Source: Stenomitos rutilans HA7619-LM2 (GTDB taxonomy: Bacteria; Cyanobacteriota; Cyanobacteriia; Leptolyngbyales; Leptolyngbyaceae). From it: a stretch of 47,393 nt of DNA. The position numbers and the translations under genes were made by a program. The DNA lies in NCBI GenBank assembly GCA_019358945.1, contig JAHHIE010000052.1:1-47393 (forward strand), read 5' to 3'. Of the stretch, positions 1-7,673 are shown piece by piece. A model generated the notes under the pieces. The model had not been told where the DNA came from. It made no database searches and saw only the letters and a list, made by a program, of their open reading frames with translations. Position 1 is the first letter of the stretch, and each line of letters opens with the position of its first letter.

Positions 1-276
1 AGGAGGCAGTAATCATCAATGAACCCAACGGTTGCAACGGATTGTCGTAACTCCATGCAATTTTCAGGTAGAACGCAGCTTCTTCCAGCTTAATTTGCTC
101 TCGTTGAGGTAACAAAAGAGGGATTACATTCTATTTTGCGCGCACGAAACCAGTCATGAGCTTGGATAACATCGTTACCCTCCGCAGGGATATTAAAAAT
201 AGCAACAATCAAATGCTCCTTTTTTCGTCGGGTTAGCACGAGCCGCTATAATCCAACCATTTCTGACGAGGGCATC
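1..276 (-). other. Left-edge region without an intact gene; possible remnant coding sequence
   Basis: No complete gene is visible here. On the minus strand two overlapping open stretches look coding by composition. One, about 90-294, contains DALVRNGWIIAARA. The other, 1-130, runs off the window and contains LEEAAFYLKIAWSYDNP. They are in different frames and neither has a convincing start. This would fit a frameshifted or decayed gene whose remainder lies to the left, but chance open frames cannot be excluded. I do not recognise a family. Confidence 0.2.
224..252 (+). promoter_or_regulatory. Candidate promoter for the 81-aa gene
   Basis: A perfect TATAAT lies at 247-252, about 25 bases before the ATG at 277. 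The -35 region near 224-229 (TTCGTC) is a poor match. A GAGGG ribosome-binding-like sequence lies just upstream of that ATG. Confidence 0.3.
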
Positions 277-522
277 ATGCAACAGTTCCTCTCAGCATCA
301 GTAGGGGGCGAAATGACCTGGATGCAGCCTCCCGGCGCGTCCCAAGACGATCCGCTGATTCTGTGGTTAAAGCCGCGATCGGCCTTACGCTGGCAACCAT
401 ACACCCAGTTTCCAGCGCTCATGCAGCTAGAGACAACCGGAGACATCCAACAGTCTAAAGGGCTAACAACGATGCAGTTTCTTAAAACGCGAGGGTGGAT
501 CATGGTTGCCCCACCGAAGTAA
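277..522 (+). CDS. Small hypothetical protein (81 aa)
   Basis: I do not recognise a named family. The ATG follows GACGAGGG at ribosome-binding distance, and codon use resembles neighbouring genes. The protein is soluble-looking, with many Trp, Gln and Pro residues, no signal peptide and no membrane segment. It is convergent with the glycosyltransferase gene, whose stop lies 26 bases downstream. A longer minus-strand frame over the same bases (246-677) has poor composition and overlaps the glycosyltransferase, so I prefer this plus-strand reading. The function is unknown. Confidence 0.55.
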   Translation: MQQFLSASVGGEMTWMQPPGASQDDPLILWLKPRSALRWQPYTQFPALMQLETTGDIQQSKGLTTMQFLKTRGWIMVAPPK

Positions 523-547
523 GGGCTGCTCACAGTTGCAGTCATGT

Positions 548-1273
548 TTACCGGGCGACCCGCTTTCCCCAACTGCGATACCAGACTGCCAAGCGTGCTG
601 GAGCAACACCCATCAGATACCCCAGGATGATGCACTGATTGATCAGCGTTGTGCGGAAAACATGGAGCTTCTGCCAACGGCGATCAGACGTTAGTACCGT
701 ACCCGGCGAAATGGCAATGCGTCCGCGCTGCTTTAACCGCCGCACCAGCTCAAAATCCTCCATGATAGGCAAGGGTGGAAAGCCACCGATCGCGCGAAAG
801 GTATGGGCTGACATAAAAATCGCCTGATCACCATAGGGCATCTGACAGAGGCGCGATCGTATATGCACACCCCATTCCACCCAACGTAGCCCTGGAGTGG
901 TGCCATCAATGGCTAGCTCGAACGCCCCAGCGATGACCTTCGGCGGCCTCAACGTTTGCCGCACCAATTGATCAAAACCATCGGGAAGACAGGTATCTGC
1001 GTGCAGAAACAGTAAAATATTGCCTTCAGCCATCGCTGCACCCAAATTCATCTGATGGGCACGTCCCGGCACAGGTGAACAAATAACGTTGGCTCCCCAG
1101 AACTCTGCCACGCTGATTGTGTTATCCAAACTGCCACCGTCTACTACAATCACATCTACAAGCGGGATGGTTTGCAGTGCTTTTAATGTTCGAGGCAGGT
1201 TTTTGGCTTCATTCAACGTGGGAATAATGATGGAAATGGATCGATCGACGTTAGGCATCAATGGCTGATTCAT
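548..1273 (-). CDS. GT2 glycosyltransferase, TIGR04283-like (arsenosugar / selenodomain-associated family)
   Basis: This is a GT-A fold family 2 glycosyltransferase of about 241 aa. An N-terminal beta strand leads to IIIPTLNE (residues 15-22), then VVDGGS (43-48), GRAHQMN (70-76) and the metal-binding HADT (91-94). A GDQAIF acceptor-site segment and a hydrophobic C-terminus (CIILGYLMGVAPARLAVWY) follow. This pattern matches the family described as transferase 2, rSAM/selenodomain-associated, later linked to arsenosugar synthesis. The frame is open up to 1330, but I chose the Met at 1273 because the upstream residues are not family-like; 1258 is also possible. The gene lies about 200 bases downstream of the oxyanion importer genes on the same strand. 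The actual acceptor and sugar donor cannot be read from sequence. Confidence 0.85.
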   Translation of the reverse strand: MNQPLMPNVDRSISIIIPTLNEAKNLPRTLKALQTIPLVDVIVVDGGSLDNTISVAEFWGANVICSPVPGRAHQMNLGAAMAEGNILLFLHADTCLPDGFDQLVRQTLRPPKVIAGAFELAIDGTTPGLRWVEWGVHIRSRLCQMPYGDQAIFMSAHTFRAIGGFPPLPIMEDFELVRRLKQRGRIAISPGTVLTSDRRWQKLHVFRTTLINQCIILGYLMGVAPARLAVWYRSWGKRVAR

Positions 1274-1347
1274 CGGCTTCTTTATAGCAGTACGCTCATT
1301 GGTTAGGACACACAGTAACGGTCGAACCATTGATGGACAAGGCTTTC

Positions 1348-1376
1348 CCTTCTGCCCTCTGCCTTCTGCCTTCTGC
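1348..1376. repeat. Heptanucleotide STRR (CTTCTGC units)
   Basis: Four near-identical copies of a 7-bp unit (CTTCTGC with one CCTCTGC) lie in the gap between the importer and glycosyltransferase genes. Such short tandemly repeated heptamers are typical of filamentous cyanobacteria. Confidence 0.7.
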
Positions 1377-1431
1377 TATACCAACGTTCTGAAATCGTTG
1401 AATCATGTTTTTGATCAGTCATTCATGATCT

Positions 1432-1459
1432 GTAGGGGCGTTACATGTAACGCCCCTAC
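1432..1459. repeat. Perfect 28-bp palindrome
   Basis: The sequence starts GTAGGGGCGTTACA and is followed directly by its exact reverse complement, 14 bp per arm with no spacer. It lies 14 bases past the stop codon of the fused permease gene (minus strand), so it could act as a transcription terminator or mRNA-stabilising hairpin, although no T-run follows. Similar GTAGGGGCG palindromes are, to my knowledge, dispersed in cyanobacterial genomes. Confidence 0.8.
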
Positions 1460-1473
1460 GGACGGAAACAGCG

Positions 1474-3192
1474 CTACCGCAGCGATCGCCGTACTTTAGC
1501 ACTGATGGCATCAACGAGAAACGTCAACAGTAGGAAGCCGCCCAGCGTCACAATCGTGCCGCGATAATCAAAGCTGCTCAATTGCTCCGTTAGTAAGCGT
1601 CCCAAGCCACCCGCACCGACTAAACCCACAATTACCGTTTCTCGCATACAGACTTCCCAACGATACAGGTCATACGCCAGAAAGCGAGGCAAACTCAGCG
1701 GCAGTACGCCATAGAAAAAGACCAGCGAACCGGGTGTGCCCTGGGCTTTCAGTGCTTCTAAGGGACGAGTATCGAGATTCTCGATCGTCTCCGCTTTCAA
1801 GCGACCGAGAATGCCCAGGTTATGAATGCCAAGCGCGATCGCGCCCGGTAGAATGCCTGGAAACATGACAAACAGCGCCACCAGTGCCCAAATAGGAGCA
1901 GGAATGGCACGTGCTATCAGCAACATCACTCGTGAAAGTAGAAAGAAACTAAACGCAAACCATCGCTTTGCCTGATGACCTGGATTCAGCACACCTCCTG
2001 GCAGCAAGACATTGGAGGCGGATGGAAACGCCAGCAGCATACCGCCTAGACCCGCCAGCGCGATCGCCAGAATAGACATCGCCACCGTTTCCAGTGAGAG
2101 CGGTAAGAGTTGGGGTAGCAGACTCCAATCGGGTGGTAGGGACGATCGTGCCAGCTCTCTCAGAAGCTGCTGCGTTCGGCTTGCCCAGAGTTTGCTGTAG
2201 TCAGGATGGATCGACCAGAACGAAAAGACAATCAACCCTAAAAGTGTCAGACCAATGAGGTTTTTCTGAACTCTGGTGGTTTGTTGGGATGGTTGGGTGC
2301 TGGCAACTGATCGACGTTGCGATCGTCTGGCTGGCGATCGTTGAGCCGATGGCAAATTCAATTCCAAACGATTTGCACAGTTTAAATAACGGCGCAACCG
2401 GGCACTGCCAAAATCCACCAGGCCATTCAAGCAAAAGAGCGCGTAGAAAAACGTCCAAAGCTGCTCGTATTGCAGCGATTGCAGGCTGAGCAAAATCTGG
2501 TAGCCCAGGCCACCCGCCCCGATGATGCCCAGCACTGCTGCTGATCGAATGGAACACTCAAACCGATAAAAGGCGTAGGACACCAAATTGAGACTTGCTA
2601 GCGGTAACAAGGCATAGCAGAAGGCGATCGGCGCAGGCACACCACTGTTCAATAACGCCTGTAAGGGCTGTCGGGGCGTTTCATCCAAAATCTCAGCAAA
2701 CACTTTGGCGGTGATGGCTCCAAAGGGAATCGCGATCGCCAGAATTGCAGTCAGTGGATCTAAGCCCCAAAGGTTGATGAAGAACAGTCCCCAGATGAGT
2801 TCGTGAATCGCGCGGGGAATCGCTAAAAGAAACCGGATGCCGTACCACCCGGAAGCCGCCCGCCGCTGACGGTGCGAGAACACAGACTCCCACCACACTT
2901 CTGATACCAGGATGCCTCCGATCGCGCCCAGAACCAGACTGAACAATGTGCCACACACTGCATAAGCGAATGTTGTCACCATTGCGCTAAGCGTCACCTG
3001 GAGCAAGTTCTGACTGAGATCGGGATGGACTGCCGCCTGGAGAAATTGCCAGAACTGAGGAAACCCATCCACATTCACCAAATCGCGGCGAAACAGTCCG
3101 GCAGCCAGGAGTGAAAGGACGATCGCTCCCAACCCCACCAGTCCCCATCCCAGAGGTGCAGTTAAGAAGGGTTGACGCGGTAGGGCTGTCAT
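1474..3192 (-). CDS. Fused double PhnE-type ABC permease (phosphonate/oxyanion importer)
   Basis: This is an inner-membrane permease of 572 aa, about twice the usual PhnE length. The first permease unit spans roughly residues 15-280 with an EAA-like cytoplasmic loop near 166-184 and GAGGLG at 225-230. A polar linker rich in Arg, Ser and Gln (about 280-310) leads to the second unit (310-572), with another GAGGLG at 526-531. Single-chain fusion would replace the usual homodimer or PhnE1/PhnE2 pair. The start codon overlaps the 3' end of the ATPase gene by 4 bases (ATGA-type coupling), so the two are co-translated. The substrate is set by the binding protein encoded two genes upstream and may be selenate, phosphonate or phosphite. 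Confidence 0.9.
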   Translation of the reverse strand: MTALPRQPFLTAPLGWGLVGLGAIVLSLLAAGLFRRDLVNVDGFPQFWQFLQAAVHPDLSQNLLQVTLSAMVTTFAYAVCGTLFSLVLGAIGGILVSEVWWESVFSHRQRRAASGWYGIRFLLAIPRAIHELIWGLFFINLWGLDPLTAILAIAIPFGAITAKVFAEILDETPRQPLQALLNSGVPAPIAFCYALLPLASLNLVSYAFYRFECSIRSAAVLGIIGAGGLGYQILLSLQSLQYEQLWTFFYALFCLNGLVDFGSARLRRYLNCANRLELNLPSAQRSPARRSQRRSVASTQPSQQTTRVQKNLIGLTLLGLIVFSFWSIHPDYSKLWASRTQQLLRELARSSLPPDWSLLPQLLPLSLETVAMSILAIALAGLGGMLLAFPSASNVLLPGGVLNPGHQAKRWFAFSFFLLSRVMLLIARAIPAPIWALVALFVMFPGILPGAIALGIHNLGILGRLKAETIENLDTRPLEALKAQGTPGSLVFFYGVLPLSLPRFLAYDLYRWEVCMRETVIVGLVGAGGLGRLLTEQLSSFDYRGTIVTLGGFLLLTFLVDAISAKVRRSLR

Positions 3193-3944
3193 AACGATGG
3201 CTCTAGCCGATATAAGGCATCAAACATCTCGCTCGTCACCGCTTCGGTTGGAGCATCAAACACGATCTGTCCCTGTCGCAGCCCAATCAACCGCTGACAG
3301 TAGTGACGCGCCATTGCCACATCATGCAAACTCACAATCAACGTTTGTCCGGTTTGCTCACCCAGCGATCGCAGCAGCGCCATCACTTCTCGGCTGCGCT
3401 CCGGGTCAAGACTCGCGATCGGTTCATCTGCCAGAATTGCCAACGGGTTTTGCACCAGCACCCGCGCAATCGCCACTCGCTGTTGTTCCCCACCAGAAAG
3501 GCGATCGGTGCGAGCATACAGCTTATCGGGAATGCCCACCTGAGCCAACGCCTTCGCAGCCGTCTCGACTTCCAACGGCACCAGCAAGGACAGCAATGCT
3601 TTGGGCAATGACCAACGTCCCAAATGTCCCGCATTGACGTTATGGATAACCCGCAAGGTATCAATGAGATGGAACTGCTGATAAATGGTGCCAAACTGCC
3701 GCTGTACTTGCCGTAAGCGTCGTGGGGACTGATTGAGGTTGCAGCCCAACGCCCAGACCTCCCCTTCTGTGGGAGAAAGCGTCCCGTTGAGCAATCGTAA
3801 GAGCGTGCTTTTGCCTGCGCCACTGGAGCCAACCAGCGCAACGCATTCGCCAGGATACAGTTGCAGGCAAACATCCGACAGAGCCAGACACTCTCCAAAA
3901 CGCCGGGAAACGTGCTTCAGCTCAAACAGTGGCGCGATCGTCAT
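3189..3944 (-). CDS. phnC: PhnC-type ABC transporter ATP-binding protein
   Basis: This is the ATPase of the importer, 251 aa, the normal length for PhnC. It has Walker A GSSGAGKST (39-47), the Q-loop around TIYQQF (87-91), signature LSGGEQ (149-154), Walker B ILADEP (170-175) and an H-loop in VSLHDV. It starts 2 bases after the stop of the binding-protein gene and overlaps the permease gene by 4 bases, so binding protein, ATPase and permease form one operon. The gene symbol is family-based. In this operon the true substrate may be another oxyanion. Confidence 0.9.
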   Translation of the reverse strand: MTIAPLFELKHVSRRFGECLALSDVCLQLYPGECVALVGSSGAGKSTLLRLLNGTLSPTEGEVWALGCNLNQSPRRLRQVQRQFGTIYQQFHLIDTLRVIHNVNAGHLGRWSLPKALLSLLVPLEVETAAKALAQVGIPDKLYARTDRLSGGEQQRVAIARVLVQNPLAILADEPIASLDPERSREVMALLRSLGEQTGQTLIVSLHDVAMARHYCQRLIGLRQGQIVFDAPTEAVTSEMFDALYRLEPSL

Positions 3945-3946
3945 AG

Positions 3947-4879
3947 TTACTTAATCTTGCCAATTTCTCGTCCCACCTGCTCAATTTGGGCGTAATTAGA
4001 GTTTTGAGTGGGCACAAACTTTGTGGCATTAAACAAGTCAAGAATCTCCTTCTGCTCTGGCACAGCGGGATTAAGCTTGAGCAGTGCCGATCGCACTTTC
4101 TCCTCAAAGTCGGCCCCAAACTGCTGCTTCACGGCAGGATTGATCACCCAGTGGTAATCATAGTAAGCCGGAGTGCGCCAGATGGCTTCCACTTTGCTGG
4201 TATCCACCTTGCCCTCTTTTAAGCGGCTCAGCCACACTTTCTCATTCAGCACGCCTGCATCGTAAGAGCCTGCCTGCACCAGCTTTAGCGTCGCATCGTG
4301 GTTTTTGGAAAAGCCCACCTCTCCCTTAAAGTCGGTCAGCTTGATGTTTGCCTGTTGCAAGAAATATTGAGGCATCAACCGTCCAGAGGTCGAAGATTCA
4401 CTGCCAAAGGTGAACGTTTTGCCCTTCAGCGCCGTTAACCCTTTCTCATCTGTAATAGGAGCCAGTCCACTCTTTTTATTGGCAATAAAAATGCTGTGGA
4501 AGTTAGAATCCACTTCTCGTTGCGCGATCGCCTCTGCACCAGGAACCTGAAGCCGCGCCTGCACACCCGTCAGTCCGCCAAACCACACCATCTCCAGATC
4601 ACCCACTTTGAACGCTGTAACCGCTGCGGTGTAGTCCGTAACAGGCTTATAAGCAACAGGAACCTTCAATTCGTTCTGCAAGTAGGTGGATAGCCTGGTA
4701 TAAAGCCGCTGAAGCTGCTCTGGATCTTGATCGGGAATGGCACCGATCGTAAACACTGCTTTCGTTGCCGCCTCTTTAGTCGCTTCAGGCGCATTTGCCG
4801 CTGGAGGCTGGGGTGAACAGGCAACACCTAAACCTGATAGTAGTACAGCAGCAAGGGCGATCGGCCAATTACGTTTCAT
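3947..4879 (-). CDS. PhnD-like substrate-binding lipoprotein, putative selenate (or phosphonate/phosphite) binding
   Basis: This is a periplasmic binding protein of 310 aa. The N-terminus MKRNWPIALAAVLLSGLGVA ends at Cys21, a lipoprotein-type signal. The mature part has the PhnD-family pattern IGAIPDQDPEQLQRLY, PVTDYTAAV and VWFGGLTGVQARLQVPGA, then FGSESSTSGRLMPQYFL and a C-terminal WVINP segment. In my reading this is closest to the branch annotated as putative selenate ABC transporter binding proteins (TIGR04553), known for its association with selD and selenouridine synthase genes; both occur 3-7 kb away here. Phosphonate or phosphite binding remains possible. It is the first gene of a three-gene operon. 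The 21-bp repeat array lies about 165 bases upstream of its start. Confidence 0.8.
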   Translation of the reverse strand: MKRNWPIALAAVLLSGLGVACSPQPPAANAPEATKEAATKAVFTIGAIPDQDPEQLQRLYTRLSTYLQNELKVPVAYKPVTDYTAAVTAFKVGDLEMVWFGGLTGVQARLQVPGAEAIAQREVDSNFHSIFIANKKSGLAPITDEKGLTALKGKTFTFGSESSTSGRLMPQYFLQQANIKLTDFKGEVGFSKNHDATLKLVQAGSYDAGVLNEKVWLSRLKEGKVDTSKVEAIWRTPAYYDYHWVINPAVKQQFGADFEEKVRSALLKLNPAVPEQKEILDLFNATKFVPTQNSNYAQIEQVGREIGKIK

Positions 4880-5528
4880 AATCCTTGTTCAACATCTCAA
4901 CACACCCTGACATCGTAAACCCCAATGGTTCTTTGAGATGCACAAGTCAGGAAGCAGCCGTTACAGAAAGCTGGCTAATGGTGGTTGAAACGTGTAGAAG
5001 CGTCTCAAAACGCAGTCCAAGCTTAAACTGATTGCCTAGCCCTATATCGTGTTTGGGTTCCCGAACATCATGTTTAAGTACCCGAACATCATATTTAAGT
5101 ACCCGAACATCATATTTAAGTACTCGAATATCGTATTTAAGTACCTGAACATCGTGTTTGAGTACCTGAACATCGTGTTTGAGTACCTGAACATCGTGTT
5201 TGAGTACCCAAACATCGCGTTTGGGTTCCTAAACACCGTAGTTTAGTACTCACATGTTGTATTGAGGTTCCTGATCGTGAGCGCTGGCATCTTAGCGAGT
5301 AACTCAATGCTTACTGGCATTAGCGATCGTGCTGTGGCATGAGCGATTGTATAGACAGGCTGTGAGGGGAAAGACACGGAAGCTTTCGGGTTATTCACTC
5401 AAATCAGGGAGATATACGGAAACTTTCCATACAATCAATTGTTAGGCAGCTAAAATTAACCTTACTGCTCATGTCTGTTTACTTCCTTAAATAGCTGTTG
5501 GGTTAAGATTGAGAAAATCTCTAGTGCC
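4880..5528. other. Intergenic region between importer operon and DUF4365 gene
   Basis: These 650 bases between two divergent transcription units hold no supported gene. The central third is the 21-bp tandem repeat array, listed separately. The remainder must contain both promoters, but I see no clear consensus pair. Open frames of about 65 codons on both strands of the array are a by-product of its 21-bp (seven-codon) period. Confidence 0.6.
5046..5276. repeat. Array of 21-bp tandem repeats (9 clear plus about 2 degenerate copies)
   Basis: Nine consecutive 21-bp units run from 5046 to 5234, with two weaker units to about 5276. The core is GTTTGAGTACCTGAAC or a variant, joined by ATCGT/ATCAT. 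Each core is a dyad centred on GTAC with GTT and AAC ends, and the non-symmetric positions differ only by transitions. The period equals two helical turns, so the dyads would lie on one face of the DNA, as in iteron or operator arrays. There are no spacers, so it is not CRISPR. It lies between the importer operon (minus) and the DUF4365 gene (plus). The central copies (units 6 and 7) are identical while the ends are degenerate, which suggests growth by slippage or unequal exchange. Confidence 0.95.
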
Positions 5529-6482
5529 GTGATGACCAAGTTACCCAAACGTTCTAAATCTCAAAAGATGGGGATGAGTGCTGCTGATCTCCTCAGTTCT
5601 GTTTTTGTCGAGTTTTACAACGTTATTCCTGTCCCTCAAGATAGAGACCTCGGTATCGACTTCATCTGTGAAATCATGCGGGAAGAACACCCAACTGGGA
5701 AATTATTCAATATTCAATGTAAAGGGAAAGATGAAGCCAAAGTAGAAGGTGATTCAATCATAGTTCCCATCAAAGTCACGACTCTCAATTATTGGCTCCT
5801 TCAACCAAACCCAACATTCTTAATTGTTGTTGACAGCAAAAATAGTTTATTTTACTGGTCTTTTCCTCAAGACTTTCTCGGTTCACTCAATAAAAATTGG
5901 CAAGAACAGAAGACAGTATCAATTCTAGTTCCTGTTCAAAATTGGTTCGAGCAAGATATAGATAGCTTGCCCACTCAACTGGTTTCAATAGTTAATTCAC
6001 ATGCATCAGCTACTCCTCGAAATGGCGATTATCTCGGAACATTAACACTTGGAGATGCCATAAATAGGGCTGCTGACTATGGATTGCATGTTCTGAGAGC
6101 ACCCTTTCATCGTCCTTTTCAGTATATGGGAATGTCTATTGCAGATGCGGCAAGCGCGGTTGGCAGTCAACCCAATAAAGTTGGCAATATCATTATTGAG
6201 TCTAATCAAGCCCATATGCTGTTAGAGGCAGAAGGAAATTTCGTGAATTATGTAGATATTGAACTGAAAAAGACTGCACCTTGGAGTCAGAGCCGCCCGT
6301 TTGATTCTGCGGCAATTTTAGGAGTACTTAGTACTAATTCAGCTGAGTTGGAACTAGTCCGTAAACAGACGCACTTTCACACCTACTATGACCGTAAGAG
6401 AAGATTAAAGGTTGGCGTATCTTGTCAATATGAAGGCGCATCGCTGTCTGTAGGATTTAGCGGCAAGTATTACGGGGCTTGA
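5529..6482 (+). CDS. DUF4365-domain protein, PD-(D/E)XK nuclease-like
   Basis: The protein has 317 aa. The N-terminal 150 residues match the DUF4365 pattern: KMGMSAADLL, then RDLGIDFICEI with Asp44, then LFNIQCKGKDE with Gln63 and Lys65. This is the Asp...Gln-x-Lys arrangement of PD-(D/E)XK nuclease folds. VVDSKNSLFYWSF follows at about 104-116. The C-terminal half (about 165-317) is not recognised. There is no signal peptide. Start choice lies between GTG 5529 and ATG 5532. Such proteins often occur singly in genomic islands. A DNA-cleaving or defence role is inference. Codon use is more AT-rich than the flanking core genes, fitting acquired DNA. Confidence 0.8.
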   Translation: MMTKLPKRSKSQKMGMSAADLLSSVFVEFYNVIPVPQDRDLGIDFICEIMREEHPTGKLFNIQCKGKDEAKVEGDSIIVPIKVTTLNYWLLQPNPTFLIVVDSKNSLFYWSFPQDFLGSLNKNWQEQKTVSILVPVQNWFEQDIDSLPTQLVSIVNSHASATPRNGDYLGTLTLGDAINRAADYGLHVLRAPFHRPFQYMGMSIADAASAVGSQPNKVGNIIIESNQAHMLLEAEGNFVNYVDIELKKTAPWSQSRPFDSAAILGVLSTNSAELELVRKQTHFHTYYDRKRRLKVGVSCQYEGASLSVGFSGKYYGA

Positions 6483-6675
6483 AGGAGTAATAAAAGCAAT
6501 TCTGTTTTGTCGTATTGCATTCCAAGCAGTTCAGATTGTTTGCTCCAGGTTGGGAGATAGCATTGTCTAACAATCCCGTTGCACACCGACCGTTTAGAGT
6601 CTCTTCGTCGAGTTGGACAAATTAGTAGCTTAAAGGCTTTAAATTGATTTATTTTGAATTTCTTGAAAGGGCAAA

Positions 6676-6921
6676 ATGAAAGCACTCAAAGTTATGGCAA
6701 CCATTGATGAACAGGGGCAACTGACGTTAGATCATCCTCTGTTAACAGATAAAAACAGTCGTGTTGAAGTCATTGTCTTGATTCCAGAATCATCAGAAGC
6801 CGAAGAAGAAGAACAATCTAAATCAGCACTGCTGCATGACTTTCGGCAAGCTTGGCACGAAGCGATGACTGGGCAAACGATTCCCGTTGTTCAGCTATGG
6901 AAAGGGCTTGAGAGTGACTAA
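6676..6921 (+). CDS. Antitoxin-like small protein without an adjacent partner
   Basis: The protein has 81 aa. It resembles a cyanobacterial antitoxin-like family with an N-terminal beta-rich part (ATIDEQGQLTLDHPLL, then RVEVIVLIPE). An acidic stretch (SEAEEEEQS) and a C-terminal helix ending in GQTIPVVQLWKGLESD follow. Relatives usually precede a small RelE/YoeB-type or PIN toxin gene. Here the next gene is a separate complete VapB, 73 bases downstream, so this gene appears to be left over or to act in trans. The start follows TTGAAAGGGCAAA, a reasonable ribosome binding site. Function is inferred only from family appearance and context. Confidence 0.65.
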   Translation: MKALKVMATIDEQGQLTLDHPLLTDKNSRVEVIVLIPESSEAEEEEQSKSALLHDFRQAWHEAMTGQTIPVVQLWKGLESD

Positions 6922-6994
6922 TCCACCCTTCATCCAAGTTAAATCGCCACCATATTCAATCGAAACCTTCGCACTGAAGTAGAGGATATACATC

Positions 6995-7222
6995 ATGAAC
7001 ACAGCTAAAATTAGCACCGATGGCACTCATCAGATTGTGATATTACCTGACGACTTCAAAATAGCGGGCACCGAGGTCTACATTAAAAAAGTCGGTAATG
7101 CGATCGTGCTTATCGCCAAGGATAATCCCTGGCAATCACTCTTCGAGAGCTTGGATCACTTTTCCGATGATTTTATGGCTGACAGAGATCAGCCGTCCCT
7201 CGATCAGCGAGAGGCTTTTTAG
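6995..7222 (+). CDS. vapB: VapB-type antitoxin (AbrB/MazE-like)
   Basis: The protein has 75 aa. The N-terminal 50 residues show the swapped-hairpin AbrB/SpoVT pattern (AKISTDGTHQIVILPDDFKI, then VYIKKVGNAIVLIAK). They form the DNA-binding dimerisation domain. The C-terminal tail (WQSLFESLDHFSDDFM and beyond) should wrap and inhibit the toxin. The stop codon TAG abuts the ATG of the PIN-toxin gene with no gap, so the two are translationally coupled. The operon is expected to be self-repressed by the VapBC complex. Confidence 0.9.
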   Translation: MNTAKISTDGTHQIVILPDDFKIAGTEVYIKKVGNAIVLIAKDNPWQSLFESLDHFSDDFMADRDQPSLDQREAF

Positions 7223-7624
7223 ATGCAATACTTATTAGATACTAATATTTGTATCTATTTGATTAAGCAGAAGCCACCTAAAGTATTGGCACGCTTTCAA
7301 AGCCTTAACCTATCAGATATTGGCATTTCGTCTATTACCATAGCGGAATTAGAATACGGCGTCTGCAAGAGTCAGCAGCAGGAAAAGAATCGCAATGCCT
7401 TAATGCAATTTTTAGTGCCGCTAGATGTTGTCGAATTTGGTCAAGCTGCTGCAACGATTTATGGCTTGGTAAGAAGTGACTTGGAAAGACAAGGACTTGT
7501 CATTGGTTCAATGGACATGCTGATTGCCGCCCATGCGTTGAGCCTTGGAGTTACTCTCGTCAGTAATAACGTTCGAGAGCTTTCGCGCGTTACTAATCTA
7601 CTTTTAGAAAATTGGGTAGAGTGA
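7223..7624 (+). CDS. vapC: VapC-type PIN-domain ribonuclease toxin
   Basis: The protein has 133 aa, standard for VapC. The acidic Mg-binding set of the PIN fold is visible: Asp6 in YLLDTN, Glu42 in AELEYG, Asp98 in SMDMLIAAHA and the SNNVRE segment at 114-119. All expected catalytic positions are kept, so the toxin looks active. VapC enzymes cut tRNA or rRNA; the target of this one is not predictable. It is directly coupled to vapB upstream. Confidence 0.92.
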   Translation: MQYLLDTNICIYLIKQKPPKVLARFQSLNLSDIGISSITIAELEYGVCKSQQQEKNRNALMQFLVPLDVVEFGQAAATIYGLVRSDLERQGLVIGSMDMLIAAHALSLGVTLVSNNVRELSRVTNLLLENWVE

Positions 7625-7673
7625 GCTAGCAAGATGCGTTTATGAAAATCAACTCATTCAAAAGTACGATCGC

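Noticed and set aside
246-677. Minus-strand 143-codon frame
   Set aside because: It overlaps the glycosyltransferase 3' end and a better plus-strand gene, and is Cys/Ser/Gly-rich without family resemblance.
5042-5246. Open frames of about 65 codons on both strands across the 21-bp array (heptapeptide repeats such as FEYLNIV and FRYSNTM)
   Set aside because: They exist only because 21 bases equal seven codons. Both strands are open at once, there is no ribosome binding site, and the DNA-level dyad explains the pattern.
5046-5276. CRISPR array
   Set aside because: Units are contiguous with no unique spacers and no cas genes are nearby.
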